From Aulostomus chinensis (taxonomy: Eukaryota; Chordata; Actinopteri; Syngnathiformes; Aulostomidae), in the NCBI GenBank assembly GCA_037954235.1, contig JBBMOA010000019.1:18296805-18360804 (forward strand): a DNA stretch of 64,000 nucleotides, in the 5' to 3' direction. The notes under the pieces were generated by a model that was not told where the DNA came from, ran no database searches, and saw nothing but the letters and a program-made list of their open reading frames with translations. Positions 1-9,922 of this stretch are shown here, in pieces (within the stretch, counting starts at the first letter, position 1; each line of letters opens with the position of its first letter). Made by a program: the position numbers and the translations under genes.

Positions 1-474
1 TTTTATAGAGACACCTTTGAAAAAATGTTTCGCCCTGCAGGAATGAGGACCCATATGTGGTAAATCCATTGATTTTGATTTCCAAAATAAAAACTGAATA
101 CTTTTTTTTTTTTAAATATAACAAAAGTAAAAAAAAAGTCTTGTGGTGTCCTGCAACGACGTGCTGAAATCCTGGCAATGGATAAAATCTCTTGATAATT
201 GTACGGAAAGAATTCTTCTCCTGTCTGAAATCTGACAATCTTACAACCCGGATGGCGAGATTCTCTGATAGAAGAAGAAGAAGAAGAAGAAGAAGAAGAA
301 GAAGAAGAAGAAGAAGAAGAAGAAGGAGCTTCAAACCAAATGGATGGAAATGTAATTGTGCTGTTTTCACCATGAATTTGAAAAATTGGATTGAAAAGTA
401 CATACATTAGTTTCTGTCTACTTATTTGCAGAAATTTGCTGTAATTTCAAAAACAAAAATAATCCAAAACACAG
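1..474. other. Upstream flank without a recognised gene
   Basis: AT-rich sequence with a long GAA microsatellite in the middle. The open frames crossing the microsatellite translate as poly-Arg or poly-Ser and are products of the repeat. I see no splice-consistent coding exon here. Confidence 0.5.
271..326. repeat. (GAA)n microsatellite
   Basis: About 56 bp of uninterrupted GAA triplets, a purine-rich strand of the type that can form triplex DNA. It gives false open frames on both strands. Confidence 0.95.
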
Positions 475-594
475 GTGGAAGTAACAGAGGATGAAAAGAG
501 AGGTGATGAGGATGAATGGAAAGTGAAAAGCGGAGCAGCGGAAACAGACACGCAAGAAAGGCAACCTGCTAAATCACCAAGTCAATCATCGTGA
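475..594 (+). other. Possible terminal coding exon of an unidentified upstream gene
   Basis: An AG at 473-474 is followed by 39 open codons and a TGA at 592-594. The translation is acidic and hydrophilic (begins VEVTEDEKRGDEDEW, ends PAKSPSQSS) and looks like a disordered C-terminus. An in-frame TAA lies at 460-462, just upstream of the would-be splice site, as expected at an exon edge. Against it: the polypyrimidine tract is poor, no family is recognised, no upstream exon is visible, and the first AATAAA (about 1134) lies inside an interspersed repeat. It may be chance. Confidence 0.2.
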
Positions 595-1054
595 TGCGAT
601 CCTGAGTTGTGTTTTGTCATTTCCACCTGTACTGCCCATGTCATTCACCACCCCCCCCCCCCCCCCAAAAAATGCCGTTTAAACATTTGGGGGAGTGTAG
701 TAGAGGGATGCATCTAAAGAGCTGAACAAATTCATCATGGAACCCATGTCAATCATCAGCTGATCTGATAAAACACAAACGACACGACAAACACAGAGGG
801 CTGCGTCTCTTTCCTCTGTCTATGTTTGCTATTCACTTAACCAACTGACATCTGTCACTGATGCCATCGCCATCGCCAGAATCGCGTGTGGTGTTGACCT
901 GAACGTTCTCCTCGGTCTCGACGGCTCATGTCCAACTCTCCAAGGAGACCTGACAGATGCAGGACGTCTGGTTTACCAGCGACGAGCAACACCAGCTCCA
1001 GGAGAGCTAGAGTTACTACGTCCTGGCTGAATGTCTCAGAAGTACAACCCTTTC

Positions 1055-1265
1055 ACAGTGACTTTGACCCCTGACCACCAACGTTTTGCCGGGTCGTCCT
1101 TGAGTCCCTGTGGTTGTTTTTATACAAAATTTCAATAAATTTCCTGAAGGTGCTCCTGAGATGCTGCGTTAACAAGAATATTTCCCAAGAGGGGGCAGGG
1201 ACTTTGACCTTTGACCACCAAAACCTTTTCAGTCCATCCCAGTGAACACTTCAGCCCAAGTTGAC
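1055..1265 (+). repeat. Interspersed repeat with TGACCTTTGACC motif
   Basis: Two diverged copies of a segment holding TTTGACC-CCTGACCACCAA and TTTGACCTTTGACCACCAA, with 'GAGTCC...' and 'CTGAGAT...GTTAACAAGAAT' between them. This layout is typical of a dispersed fish repeat. A related copy lies reversed near the other end of the window (about 63540-63830). The DR1-like nuclear-receptor motif belongs to the repeat. Confidence 0.55.
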
Positions 1266-1966
1266 ATCAATCCAAAGCGGCGTTCCAGATGCAGGCTGTT
1301 ACTGAGAGTGAGAAGGACAAGCAGACAACCCAAAGCACGACGCCTCAGCTCCAGCTTTCGTTCTGACTTGGATCTCTGGCTTTGTTCTCAGAGTTCTCTC
1401 TCTGATCTTACGCAGGATCACACGACGGGACACTCAAGCACAAAGTGAAAATTTTAACCACCTCTCGGATCAGGATGACCTTCAACCAGGTTTGATTGAA
1501 ACGTCGTCACCAAGGCAACGCTGAGGTAATCGGGAGGAGGGAAGCTGTGATTCGAGGTTCTTTCACTCATCAGAAGAAACCCAGACCGAGATTGAGGCGT
1601 GCACTCCGCTGAGCTGCAGTTCTGCTGAAAGAACGACAAAGAAATCAAACATCAGGTTTGTAGCAAGTAACCGGCATCATTGTGTGGGAAATCTGACGAG
1701 AATATTGGTGAATTTAAAATATTTTCACACACCCACTTGGAAGGAAGTAGAACTGACGAACATTCCAACTGAAGTTTGTTGTTGCAAACGTTTCTGAGTT
1801 GACATCTTATTTCCAGGAAGGTGATGTCGTCCTTCATTAAACTACAAGAAATTATTGTTTCCACTTTTGCTATTTTTAACATTTTATTTTAGTCATTTAT
1901 TTTGTTGGCCTTTTTTTTTCCTCTCACAGGCTCCCATACCATCAACATCCTCCTTTATACAAAGTT

Positions 1967-2215
1967 CCATCCATCCATCCATTTTCTGTACCGCTTATCT
2001 GTTAAGGGTCGGGGGGGTGGGTGGAGCCTATCCCAGCTGACAGTGGGTGAGAGGCCGGTTCACCCTGGACGGGTCACCAGTTCATCTCAGGGCCATCAGG
2101 AGCAATTAGGGGTTCAGTATCTTGATCAAGGACACTTGGACATGGTCACCGGAGGAAGTGAGGATCGAACCAGCGACCCTTCGGTTGCCAGACGGCCACT
2201 CCACCTCTGAGCCGT
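1967..2215 (-). mobile_element. tRNA-derived SINE, near full length
   Basis: Read on the minus strand it starts with a tRNA-like head (GGCTCAGAGGTGGAGTGG as box A region, GGTCGCTGGTTCGATCC as box B), continues through the conserved body (CTGGTGACCCGTCCAGGGTG, CAGCTGGGATAGGCTCCA) and ends in a GGAT-repeat tail on the left. It is the same family as the copy in cel copy 3 intron 2. The flanks (TATACAAAGTTC / TACACAAATTGTTC) look like a decayed target-site duplication. Confidence 0.8.
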
Positions 2216-3918
2216 GTTGTTACACAAATTGTTCTGATGAATTTAAACGACTGATTTCTGTTCTGGCTCAAATTTGAGCTCAGCTTCAAAGACATGAGCA
2301 CATGAGAAAGACAGGAAGGAAATCACAGTGCCGCGCAGGAATCTTAAAAATAACAGTCACCATGATAAACGATCGGCATTGAACATGAGAACAAACTGAG
2401 CTCAAGCTTGTTGATGGAATGTCAACTCCCCAAACACAGCTCATCGTCCGTGCAGGAACAGCAGTGGTGGATGGCGGGTCACTTCCTGGTTCCTGGGACC
2501 ATCTCAACTAAATCTCAACTTCAATTCAAAGGCAGAGGACACACACCTCCATGCTGCCATCATGCTGGTCGCACAAAGTGAAGTTTCAGATCCAACACTG
2601 ACAACAGCCTCATCGTGGGCTTCTTTCATTCAGTTTGACAAAACTGTTCATTCTAGTCCTCCATATACCCATCGTGGTTCTGTTCGGGCCCATCACATAA
2701 TTTGGTCTTAAGTTGTAATATAATATAATATAATATATCATATCATATAATCGCCATTTATTACTTATCAACATTGTCCACTAGATGTCGCACTTGTACT
2801 CTTTTTTGCGTGAGTGTGTTGAGTTTGACAGTCTCTCCCACTGCAGTGAAACGGACGCCCTGCACCTTCCCTACAAGGTGACGTATTGAAAGGTTTGGTT
2901 TGACCTGCAATCCAGAACTCTAAAGAATTTAATTTCACAGAAAATAGAAACAGAGAAAAAACAGGAATTCATGGACGCAGGCGGAAGATGTTTGACCTCT
3001 TTTGTTCGAAAAGAAAAACGGATCCACTTCATGCGCCGACAAAATAGTTTTTTTAACAATTGAATCATTTCATAAAATGAATAAAATCAATCAATTAACA
3101 CTCGATTCCCACTCTAGCTTCATCATAATTCCTGATGTTTTGGCACAGATGTGCGCTTTGCTCTTCATTTGCTACCAGGCTTTCAAAAAAAAAAAAATCC
3201 TTTGTTTTTCAGAGCCACTTGCTGCCTTGTTTTAAATCCTCTCCCCCGCGAGCGTTTCCTCCCTCTCACAAATTCTCGATTTCATGTTTGAGAGGTTCAA
3301 GAACATTTAGCTTAAAACAATATTGAACTTATTCCAGTCGGAACCCGGGCCGCGGACCTGAGTGACACCGAAGCATCCTGCAGAAATCTGTCACGACTGA
3401 TTATCTGCGCTGCATTCTTCGGTAAACAGACGAAGAGAGTCAACAGCGCTAATCTCCCGGACTGGTTTGGTGTGTGTATCTTTGGAGGTGCTACACTCTC
3501 ATATGATCTTTGCTTGGGTTTTTTTTTTTTTTTTTTTTTTTTAAATCTTGCACACAACAAAGTCATGCACAGCTGTTGTTAAATCCTGTAAGTCAAACAC
3601 TGACATGGGAAGCCATTTAATCGGATTTTTTTTAATTTTATTTTTTTCAAATTGAGAAATCGATGATGTTGAAATGTAATATCGGCAGATGACGTGGCTT
3701 ATTGGTTTGGTTGAATTTGGCCCCAGAGGCACCGACGCACGCCTGACTCATCCTCCCCACCTCCCCGCCGTGTTTAACTTGCTCATTAGCGGTTATTCTT
3801 CACCCCAACCCCCCTTCCCCCACACACCCCCACCCCCCGGGAGCGCCGGTGGTGTGTGTAACTGTCCCAGGGACCGCGAGGGCCTTACGCAAATTCCCAC
3901 CTGCAGCTCGGCCTTTTG
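2216..3918. other. Intergenic sequence upstream of gfi1b
   Basis: No coding exon recognised. It holds an ATATA-rich patch near 2710-2750, an isolated CTCF-like CCACTAGATGTCGCAC with one core mismatch near 2780, homopolymer A and T runs (3184-3197, 3520-3542), and a C-rich segment (about 3740-3845) leading into the gfi1b promoter region. Confidence 0.5.
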
Positions 3919-3968
3919 ATTGGTTGAAACCACAGTCAGATTCCCAAAATTATCTGATTGAAAATCAG
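3919..3968 (+). promoter_or_regulatory. Candidate gfi1b promoter module (CCAAT, RUNX, GATA, paired AATC)
   Basis: Within 50 bp are ATTGG (inverse CCAAT, NF-Y type, 3919-3923), AACCACA (RUNX core, 3928-3934), TTATCT (reverse AGATAA, GATA site, 3950-3955) and the perfect inverted repeat CTGATT-GAA-AATCAG (3954-3968), which presents the AATC core bound by GFI1/GFI1B on both strands. It is known that GATA1 and NF-Y drive the human GFI1B promoter and that GFI1 proteins repress it. The module lies about 550 bp upstream of the start codon and about 220 bp before a probable non-coding first exon end. Motif matching only. Confidence 0.5.
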
Positions 3969-4139
3969 GGAGGGGAGAAAAAGACAGAGCAACAAGTGCG
4001 ATGCCTCTACACTGCTTTGCTTTTTCTGACGTTTAGGGAAGGATTTTCACTCCCACCGTCGAGCTCTTTGACTTAAAAAAAAATTAACTGACAAAAAAAG
4101 CAAGGAAGTACTTTTTTTAATTATTTTTTTCCCTTCTTT

Positions 4140-4184
4140 TTTTTCTCTCCATATATTTAAAGACGGGAACTCCTTCAGGTAACG
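4140..4184 (+). other. Probable end of gfi1b non-coding exon 1
   Basis: A strong splice donor (ACG|GTGAGT, GT at 4185-4186) has no open frame before it, and a good acceptor (CTCTGTAG|GA, AG at 4507-4508) sits 7 bases before the gfi1b ATG. This fits a 5' untranslated exon ending at 4184, spliced to the exon starting at 4509. The exon's 5' end is unknown, and 4140 is only a nominal left limit. Confidence 0.4.
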
Positions 4185-4515
4185 GTGAGTAGAGTCGAAA
4201 CTTGCCAGTGGAAAAATTTAGATCGTTACGAAATATTCTTTTGAGACTGTTTAAAAGCCTCTTTTATTTTGACACTTATACAGTAAAAAAAAATAAAATA
4301 AATACTTGTAGTAAACATGCGTGAACGCGCGGGAGCCCACGCATGTGAATATGAAAATTACGCCGTCATAAAAACCTAAAGTAAAGCAAAACTAATATAA
4401 AGTATTTTGTTTTACCCATTTGAAATTGCACTTTATTTATTTTTAACCATTATTGAGTTGTTGTTGTTTTTTTTAAATTATTTTATTTTCCTGACGACGT
4501 CTCTGTAGGAGCAAC

Positions 4516-7500
4516 ATGCCCCGATCGTTTCTGGTGAAAAACAAAAGGTGCTCGTCTTTTAACGTGCACAGGTCGCATGAGCAGGAGCCGGACGCCGTCG
4601 CAGGTGCAGGTGAGACCGAACACTGCCGAACCACCCAGCAGCTTCAGTTCTCCAAACTGTATCGGTGGAACTGACAGTTTGGCGAGAATTTAGAGTCACG
4701 TTGAAATGGAAAGACGTAAAACTCGATTTATTCATGTGGAATTTAATGATTTTTTTTGGGGGGGGGGGTAAATCGTAAAGAGGAAGAACAAGCAACGTAA
4801 CTGCTGCTGAATCGATCTCACTTGTATTTATTTGGGGTAGCAGGAGTCCCAGCAGACCCTCCAGAGCGGCCTGGGTCTGAGCCGCCTCAGTCCCCCCAGG
4901 ACCTCTGCTCATTTGAAAAGGAGGCCGAGTCTGAGGGCCCCTTACCTGCTCACCCAGAGGCCACCGGATCCCCAGCGGGCCCCACACAGCCATTCTTCCT
5001 GACTGGTGAGCTGCTGGTGCTAATGCTGCAACCTTCCCAGTAGCGTGTGGTCCTTGTTGATGTACTTGGTTGTTCCGTCTCCCCAGAACCGTCTCTGGCA
5101 GAGTTCCCTCCTTACTACAAGCCCACCTATGCCTGGGAGTCTTCCTCCTATCAGCTGAGCTTCAGCCCAGCGGTGCTGCAGCACGCCACCACGCTTTACA
5201 ACACCCACATCAGCCGCAGTCCTCAGCGTCAGCAGCCTCTGGACTGCAGCACCCACTACTCCCCCAGCTCCAACACCTACCACTGCATCACCTGTGACAA
5301 GGTGAGCAACACCTGCCTGTGCCGCCTCTGCGCGTCTCTTTCCCCACAGCGGCTTCACGCCAAGAAGACTTCCCCTCCAAACGTACATTTGTAGAGCGTC
5401 TCCTTGTCGTCGGCCGCCTCAGCTGATGGACTCACTCTGCTGCAGGTGTTCTCCACGCCCCACGGCCTGGAGGTTCACGTCAGGAGGTCCCACAGTGGAA
5501 CGCGACCCTTCGGCTGCAGCATCTGCAGGAAAACATTCGGCCACGCTGTCAGTCTAGAGCAACACATGAATGTCCACTCTCAGGTAATCAGCAGCAAACG
5601 CTGCTCTGTTCATAAAACATTGTCAGATACTTGATGGCACCGAATCCTACAATCCCCACAATGCAACTCATCTACCTGGTAGATCCCTCTTCTGATTTTA
5701 CTAAATCCTGACATGGCTATTTTTGTTTTTTATTTTTCAGGTGGTTTTAATATCAGCAGGTCCTGGCTTATCATAGATAGGACGGTCTCGTGTGCTGATA
5801 GGATTTTTTCCCTTTTTTTTTAAAACCAACTAACTAACTGGTCACTTCATTCAGAACAAAAGACACTTGCGATCGTTTGCAATCATTAAATCATCGGAGA
5901 AGTTTCTTATTTCAGAGCACTGACGTCATTTCCTCAATTTGTGGTTCTTTTTAAACTTGAACACGAAGCCTGCCTCCGTTACGTATCTTGTGACGTATCA
6001 AACGTTTTACGCCCTAATATCGGTGTGTAATATGCGTCATTGATAAAACAAAACAATAAAAGTTGTTAAAAAAGAATGTTGCTCCCACATATCGGCATCT
6101 GCATCCTCATCGCCAGTGTAGCAAACAAACCCTGTCCGTCAGGGTCCTAGTTTTTGTAGCACAACTGAAAACAAAGAACTAGCCTGGAAAAAGAGGGTCT
6201 CTCCTGCGTGCATATCGCTCGTGTTCTGGAGCTTTCTGTTTAATCACGTGATCTTTTTGCGTGCTCTCGGCACTTTGAGAGCTTGAACTTGAATTAGAGC
6301 GTTACAAAAATAAGACCTTTCGAGGCGTGACTTCGCATGCCCCACTGTCAGATGTGCACCCTTCATCTGCACCGTGCGTGACTGTGTTTTCTGTCTTCCA
6401 CCAGGAAAAAACGTTTGAGTGTAAGATGTGCGGGAAGTCATTCAAGCGCTCCTCCACGCTCTCCACTCACCTGCTCATCCACTCGGACACCAGGCCGTAC
6501 CCCTGCCAGTACTGCGGCAAGAGGTTCCACCAGAAGTCTGATATGAAGAAACACACCTACATCCACACCGGTGTGTAGCTTCTTTGACATATTCAGAAGA
6601 ACACGGCAAACACGCTCATTGTCATTTATTTTAAGAGCCAGACGAGCACATAGATCCTCTCCACCAGAGCCCCGGGGCTCCACCGCACGGCTGACTGCTA
6701 GTTAGCTTAGCTGCTATGAATGCCTACTCAAAAGTAGTCAAATACACTTTTTTTTTCTTCTCAAAATGGTCTTTGCCTGCATGAATAGAGCCGGAATTGT
6801 ACTTAACGTTCAACGTTATAAAACTTAATTTTATCCAACGAATACCTGGAACTACTTCACCTGCCTCCACTTCCCATCCTGGCTCCCAGAGTCTGCGGTT
6901 CTTCCTCTGTATTTTCTGGTCTAATTAGATCAGGATCAGGTTTGTAGTTTGTCTAGAACCGACCCCCCTCGTCCTTCCTTACGGATTTCGACCATGCTTA
7001 GTAGCAGCAGTTGCCCTTTTAGTTGTCAACAAACATTTTGTTTTGTTAACTGAAGTTACAATGAAACTTTAGAGGCGCTGCGTCAAATCACTGAACCCAG
7101 TCAGGAAAGTAGTTCCGGCTATGTATCTGACCGTAACAACAATATCTCCGAATTTTCAACATTTCTTTTGTTTTTTACAGTGAATGTAAAGCACAACCTC
7201 AGTTCCACTGATGCAGGTAAATTCTGCTTTGGAGGAAAGTGTATGAAACGACTTTGGAGACTGTTTTCTCTCATGTCCTATGCTAGCATTCATAGCAGCT
7301 AAGCTAGCCAGCAGTCAGCTGTGCGATGGGCGCCATGATCTCTGCACAGGTGCGACCTGTCAGAGAGGAAGAAAGGGGATCCATTAACGTATTCCGTTTG
7401 TACTGAGAATTTGTTTTCCGTGGACAAAAGTGGCAAATGGAACGCACCCTGATGTCGGAGTTCCTACTGGTCAATTCCATAAACCAAAGAGAACCCCAAG

Positions 7501-8261
7501 TTCACAAGCAAAGATGGCTGCTCCGTGCATCAGTCGGGTGAAGGCTTTGAACATTCCCAGACTTTGAGCACTGTTATGGCGAACGCTGTCACATTAATGT
7601 GTGCCGTTACTGTGCTCACTGAGCTGTTTATGTTTTATCTGTAGGCCTGTTGCTAGGAAGTTTAGATAACCCTTTACTTATAGAATAAAAAATGAAATTC
7701 CTCTGGCTGGGATCATGAAGTTTCCAGGTCCACAGAGGAAGTGTTTCCAGGAGTAACATAACTGCTGATAAATCAGAAAAAAAAAACCATAAACAAATGA
7801 GATGGATTTGCATATCTGGTTTTCCTGCTTCACAAAGAGCTCCGTGAAAAGGAACTGTATGCAGTTGGAGTTTGTAGCCAATAAATGTTTGACAAATCTG
7901 AACAATGGTGTGATTCTGGACCCACAGTCGAGCCTCCTGCTGCCGTTTTAGTTCAGGATGATTAACCAGATTTTTCCAGCTGCACCACCTTTTAATTAAA
8001 TCATTTTGAACCCATCTGAGATGTACGTGTTGCCAGTCTGATCTGTGTGTGTGTGTGTGTGGGTGTTTGTTTGATTCCGCAGGTGAAAAACCCCACAAAT
8101 GTCAGGTGTGTGGTAAAGCATTCAGCCAGAGCTCCAACCTGATCACCCACAGCAGGAAACACACGGGCTTCAAGCCGTTTGGATGTGATATTTGTTCCAA
8201 GGGCTTCCAGCGCAAGGTGGATCTCCGCAGGCACCACGAGAGCCAGCACGGCGTGAAGTGA
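4516..8261 (+). CDS. gfi1b: Gfi1b transcriptional repressor (SNAG + six C2H2 zinc fingers)
   Basis: Nuclear DNA-binding repressor of blood-lineage genes. The SNAG peptide at the N-terminus recruits LSD1/CoREST in this family. Coding exons: 4516-4609, 4844-5005, 5087-5301, 5446-5583, 6405-6570, 8083-8261; phases join cleanly to give 317 aa, close to the roughly 330 aa of mammalian GFI1B. The start MPRSFLVKNK is the canonical SNAG sequence, which fixes the ATG. Residues 32-149 are a Pro/Ser-rich linker. Six C2H2 fingers lie at about 150-173, 179-201, 207-229, 235-257, 263-285 and 291-314, all with both Cys and both His, ending with the family-typical FQRKVDLRRH. The fingers are split over four exons. 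Introns hold an inverted-repeat element (6684-7325) and a TG-rich acceptor before the last exon. The choice of gfi1b over gfi1a rests on the neighbours gtf3c5 and cel. Confidence 0.93.
6684..7325. mobile_element. Inverted-repeat DNA element in gfi1b intron 5
   Basis: The arms 6684-6723 and 7286-7325 are reverse complements at 37 of 40 positions by hand count. Weaker complementarity continues inward for about 80 more bases (shared ATACACTTT and CCTGCAT blocks). The layout is that of a non-autonomous TIR transposon of about 640 bp. The arm core GACTGCTAGTTAGCTTAGC recurs near 61140 and, reversed, near 38550. No coding capacity seen. Confidence 0.6.
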
Positions 8262-8526
8262 AGCGAAGCGCCGCTGTAGCGAGCGCTCGTATGGTTGCGA
8301 ACGGAAGGTTAATATGAGGATTATCAGGAGGACTGGTGTACATATTGGATGGCTGTTACAAGAATGAGGAAGTTCTGAAGAAATGAAGCCACCGATTAGA
8401 ATAAATTAATATATAAGAGGTTGTCTTCCCTAAAGACGCATGGGACATTTGCCGTTTTTATTTTAAAATATGACTTTTAATGCATTTAATATGTATTTGA
8501 GTGTGTTATGATGACCGTTTTACTGA

Positions 8527-8532
8527 ATTAAA
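8527..8532 (+). terminator. gfi1b polyadenylation signal (ATTAAA)
   Basis: ATTAAA about 265 bases after the gfi1b stop codon, the common variant of AATAAA. An earlier AATAAA at about 8401 is an alternative. Confidence 0.45.
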
Positions 8533-9293
8533 GACTGATCTGAGCCGGAAAGCTGCGGTTGTTCTTTTCTGTTACCTGCAGGGTAAAATACACTCCCACT
8601 GTTTGCTAGTAAAATGAGATGGTGAGTACTGTAAACACCCCTTTTCCTCCTTGCTTGTCTCTTGTGGGACAGACATAACTTATAAAGGAGAGAGGCCAGG
8701 GGGGTGTTTGCTTCTGGGGAAGCAGTTAAGAGACAGTGTAGATCCTCTCAGTTTATTTCGTACTCTGAAGTTTTAATCTTTAATCTCAGTGGGAAATCAG
8801 AATTGCACAAACTGTCAGGCAGACTGTGAACTTCAGCCACACACTCTTGAAGACATCCAGTAGTTGATTGGGTTTCCCGCAGCACTGAATGGGATTACTG
8901 TGGAAAAGGGATTGATTATACAGTCAACCGTCGCCACACCCAGGCAGCCGGTTGGATTTACTTTTAACAAACACACAGCGGCTCTGAGGAAGGCTCACCA
9001 CCCTCCTCAAACAGTTCACACATTAAGATGCTCGGGGCAAATCACATCATCTCCTGGGGTTGTTTAATCTGACACACACTGGATTAGATCAACTGCTGAT
9101 AGCACATTTTTACAGCATTGTGGAATTTAATCTGTGTGTTGAAGATGGAAACTTCTAAGCCTCAGTAGAAAAAATAAAAAGGGCCCAGGTACTGTCCACC
9201 ATCCCCACAGGTGACTGAAGCATACAGACACTGCACGCACATGCACACGCGCGCGCACGCACACAGACACAGACACAGACACACACTTTTTAT
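8533..9293. other. Intergenic, nothing recognised
   Basis: Unique-looking sequence with no coding exon. It ends in a short (CA)n/(CG)n-rich stretch (9236-9287). Confidence 0.5.
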
Positions 9294-9922
9294 TTTAAAG
9301 GAATATTCCCGTATTTGGGGAAATAGATTGGACATCCTTCCCAGAGCCAGACTAGAAATGGATACCTTTCCCTCCTCTGTGCTGACTTTGACAGCTGAGA
9401 CCCACAGAGCGCCAGTTAGCTTAGCTCAATGAATGGTAATGGATGGGCAGGCTAGCATACCTCTGCCAACGGACGTCAATTACAAACTCAGATAACTTAA
9501 TTAATCCCACACGAGGGGCAATTTATGTGTGGCTTTCCAGTCACAAAACCCTTTTATCCATAAGTCTTTACCTGTATTAATGTAACTACGTTTGTGCGCA
9601 GCATTCCTTATGAAATACACATGCATGTACACCTCAACAGCTAACGAATCAAAACGCATGCTGGTGACCACAAGAGTGACTTCTGCCATTAATCATGGCC
9701 AGTTCTGTAAACTTGGGTGAGGAGGATTAGTGCCAGACCAACCATGACTCTAATCTGTTTGGTGATTTTTGACAGAGCTATGCTAACACGTCCAACAGCA
9801 GTCAGCCGGTCTCTGTGGATCCCTGATGCTGCACCGAGCAAAGGAGCGTATGTCTTCTTGTCTGCATCTGTCATGGATGGCAAATAAGTGTATTTCCCAA
9901 AAACATGGGGTGTTCCTTTAAA
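9294..9922. mobile_element. Non-autonomous TIR DNA element (about 630 bp)
   Basis: The left end TTTAAAGGAATATTCCC...TTTGGGGAAATA and the right end TATTTCCC...GGGGTGTTCCTTTAAA form imperfect terminal inverted repeats of about 30 bp. The interior has the GTTAGCTTAGCTCA segment often seen in such fish repeats. Fragments of the same element occur at 38540-38692 and 48287-48360. No transposase frame. Confidence 0.6.

Noticed and set aside
192..410. Open frames across the (GAA)n repeat on both strands
   Set aside because: Poly-Arg and poly-Ser translations are created by the microsatellite; no domain or splice context.
1204..1222. Perfect DR1 nuclear-receptor element (TGACCTTTGACC), with a second near 63738-63750
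   Set aside because: Both lie inside copies of the same dispersed repeat, far from a promoter, so the motif is most simply part of the repeat.
4559..4993. 144-codon minus-strand frame opposite gfi1b exons 1-2
   Set aside because: Antisense shadow of coding exons and the intron between them; no recognisable domain.
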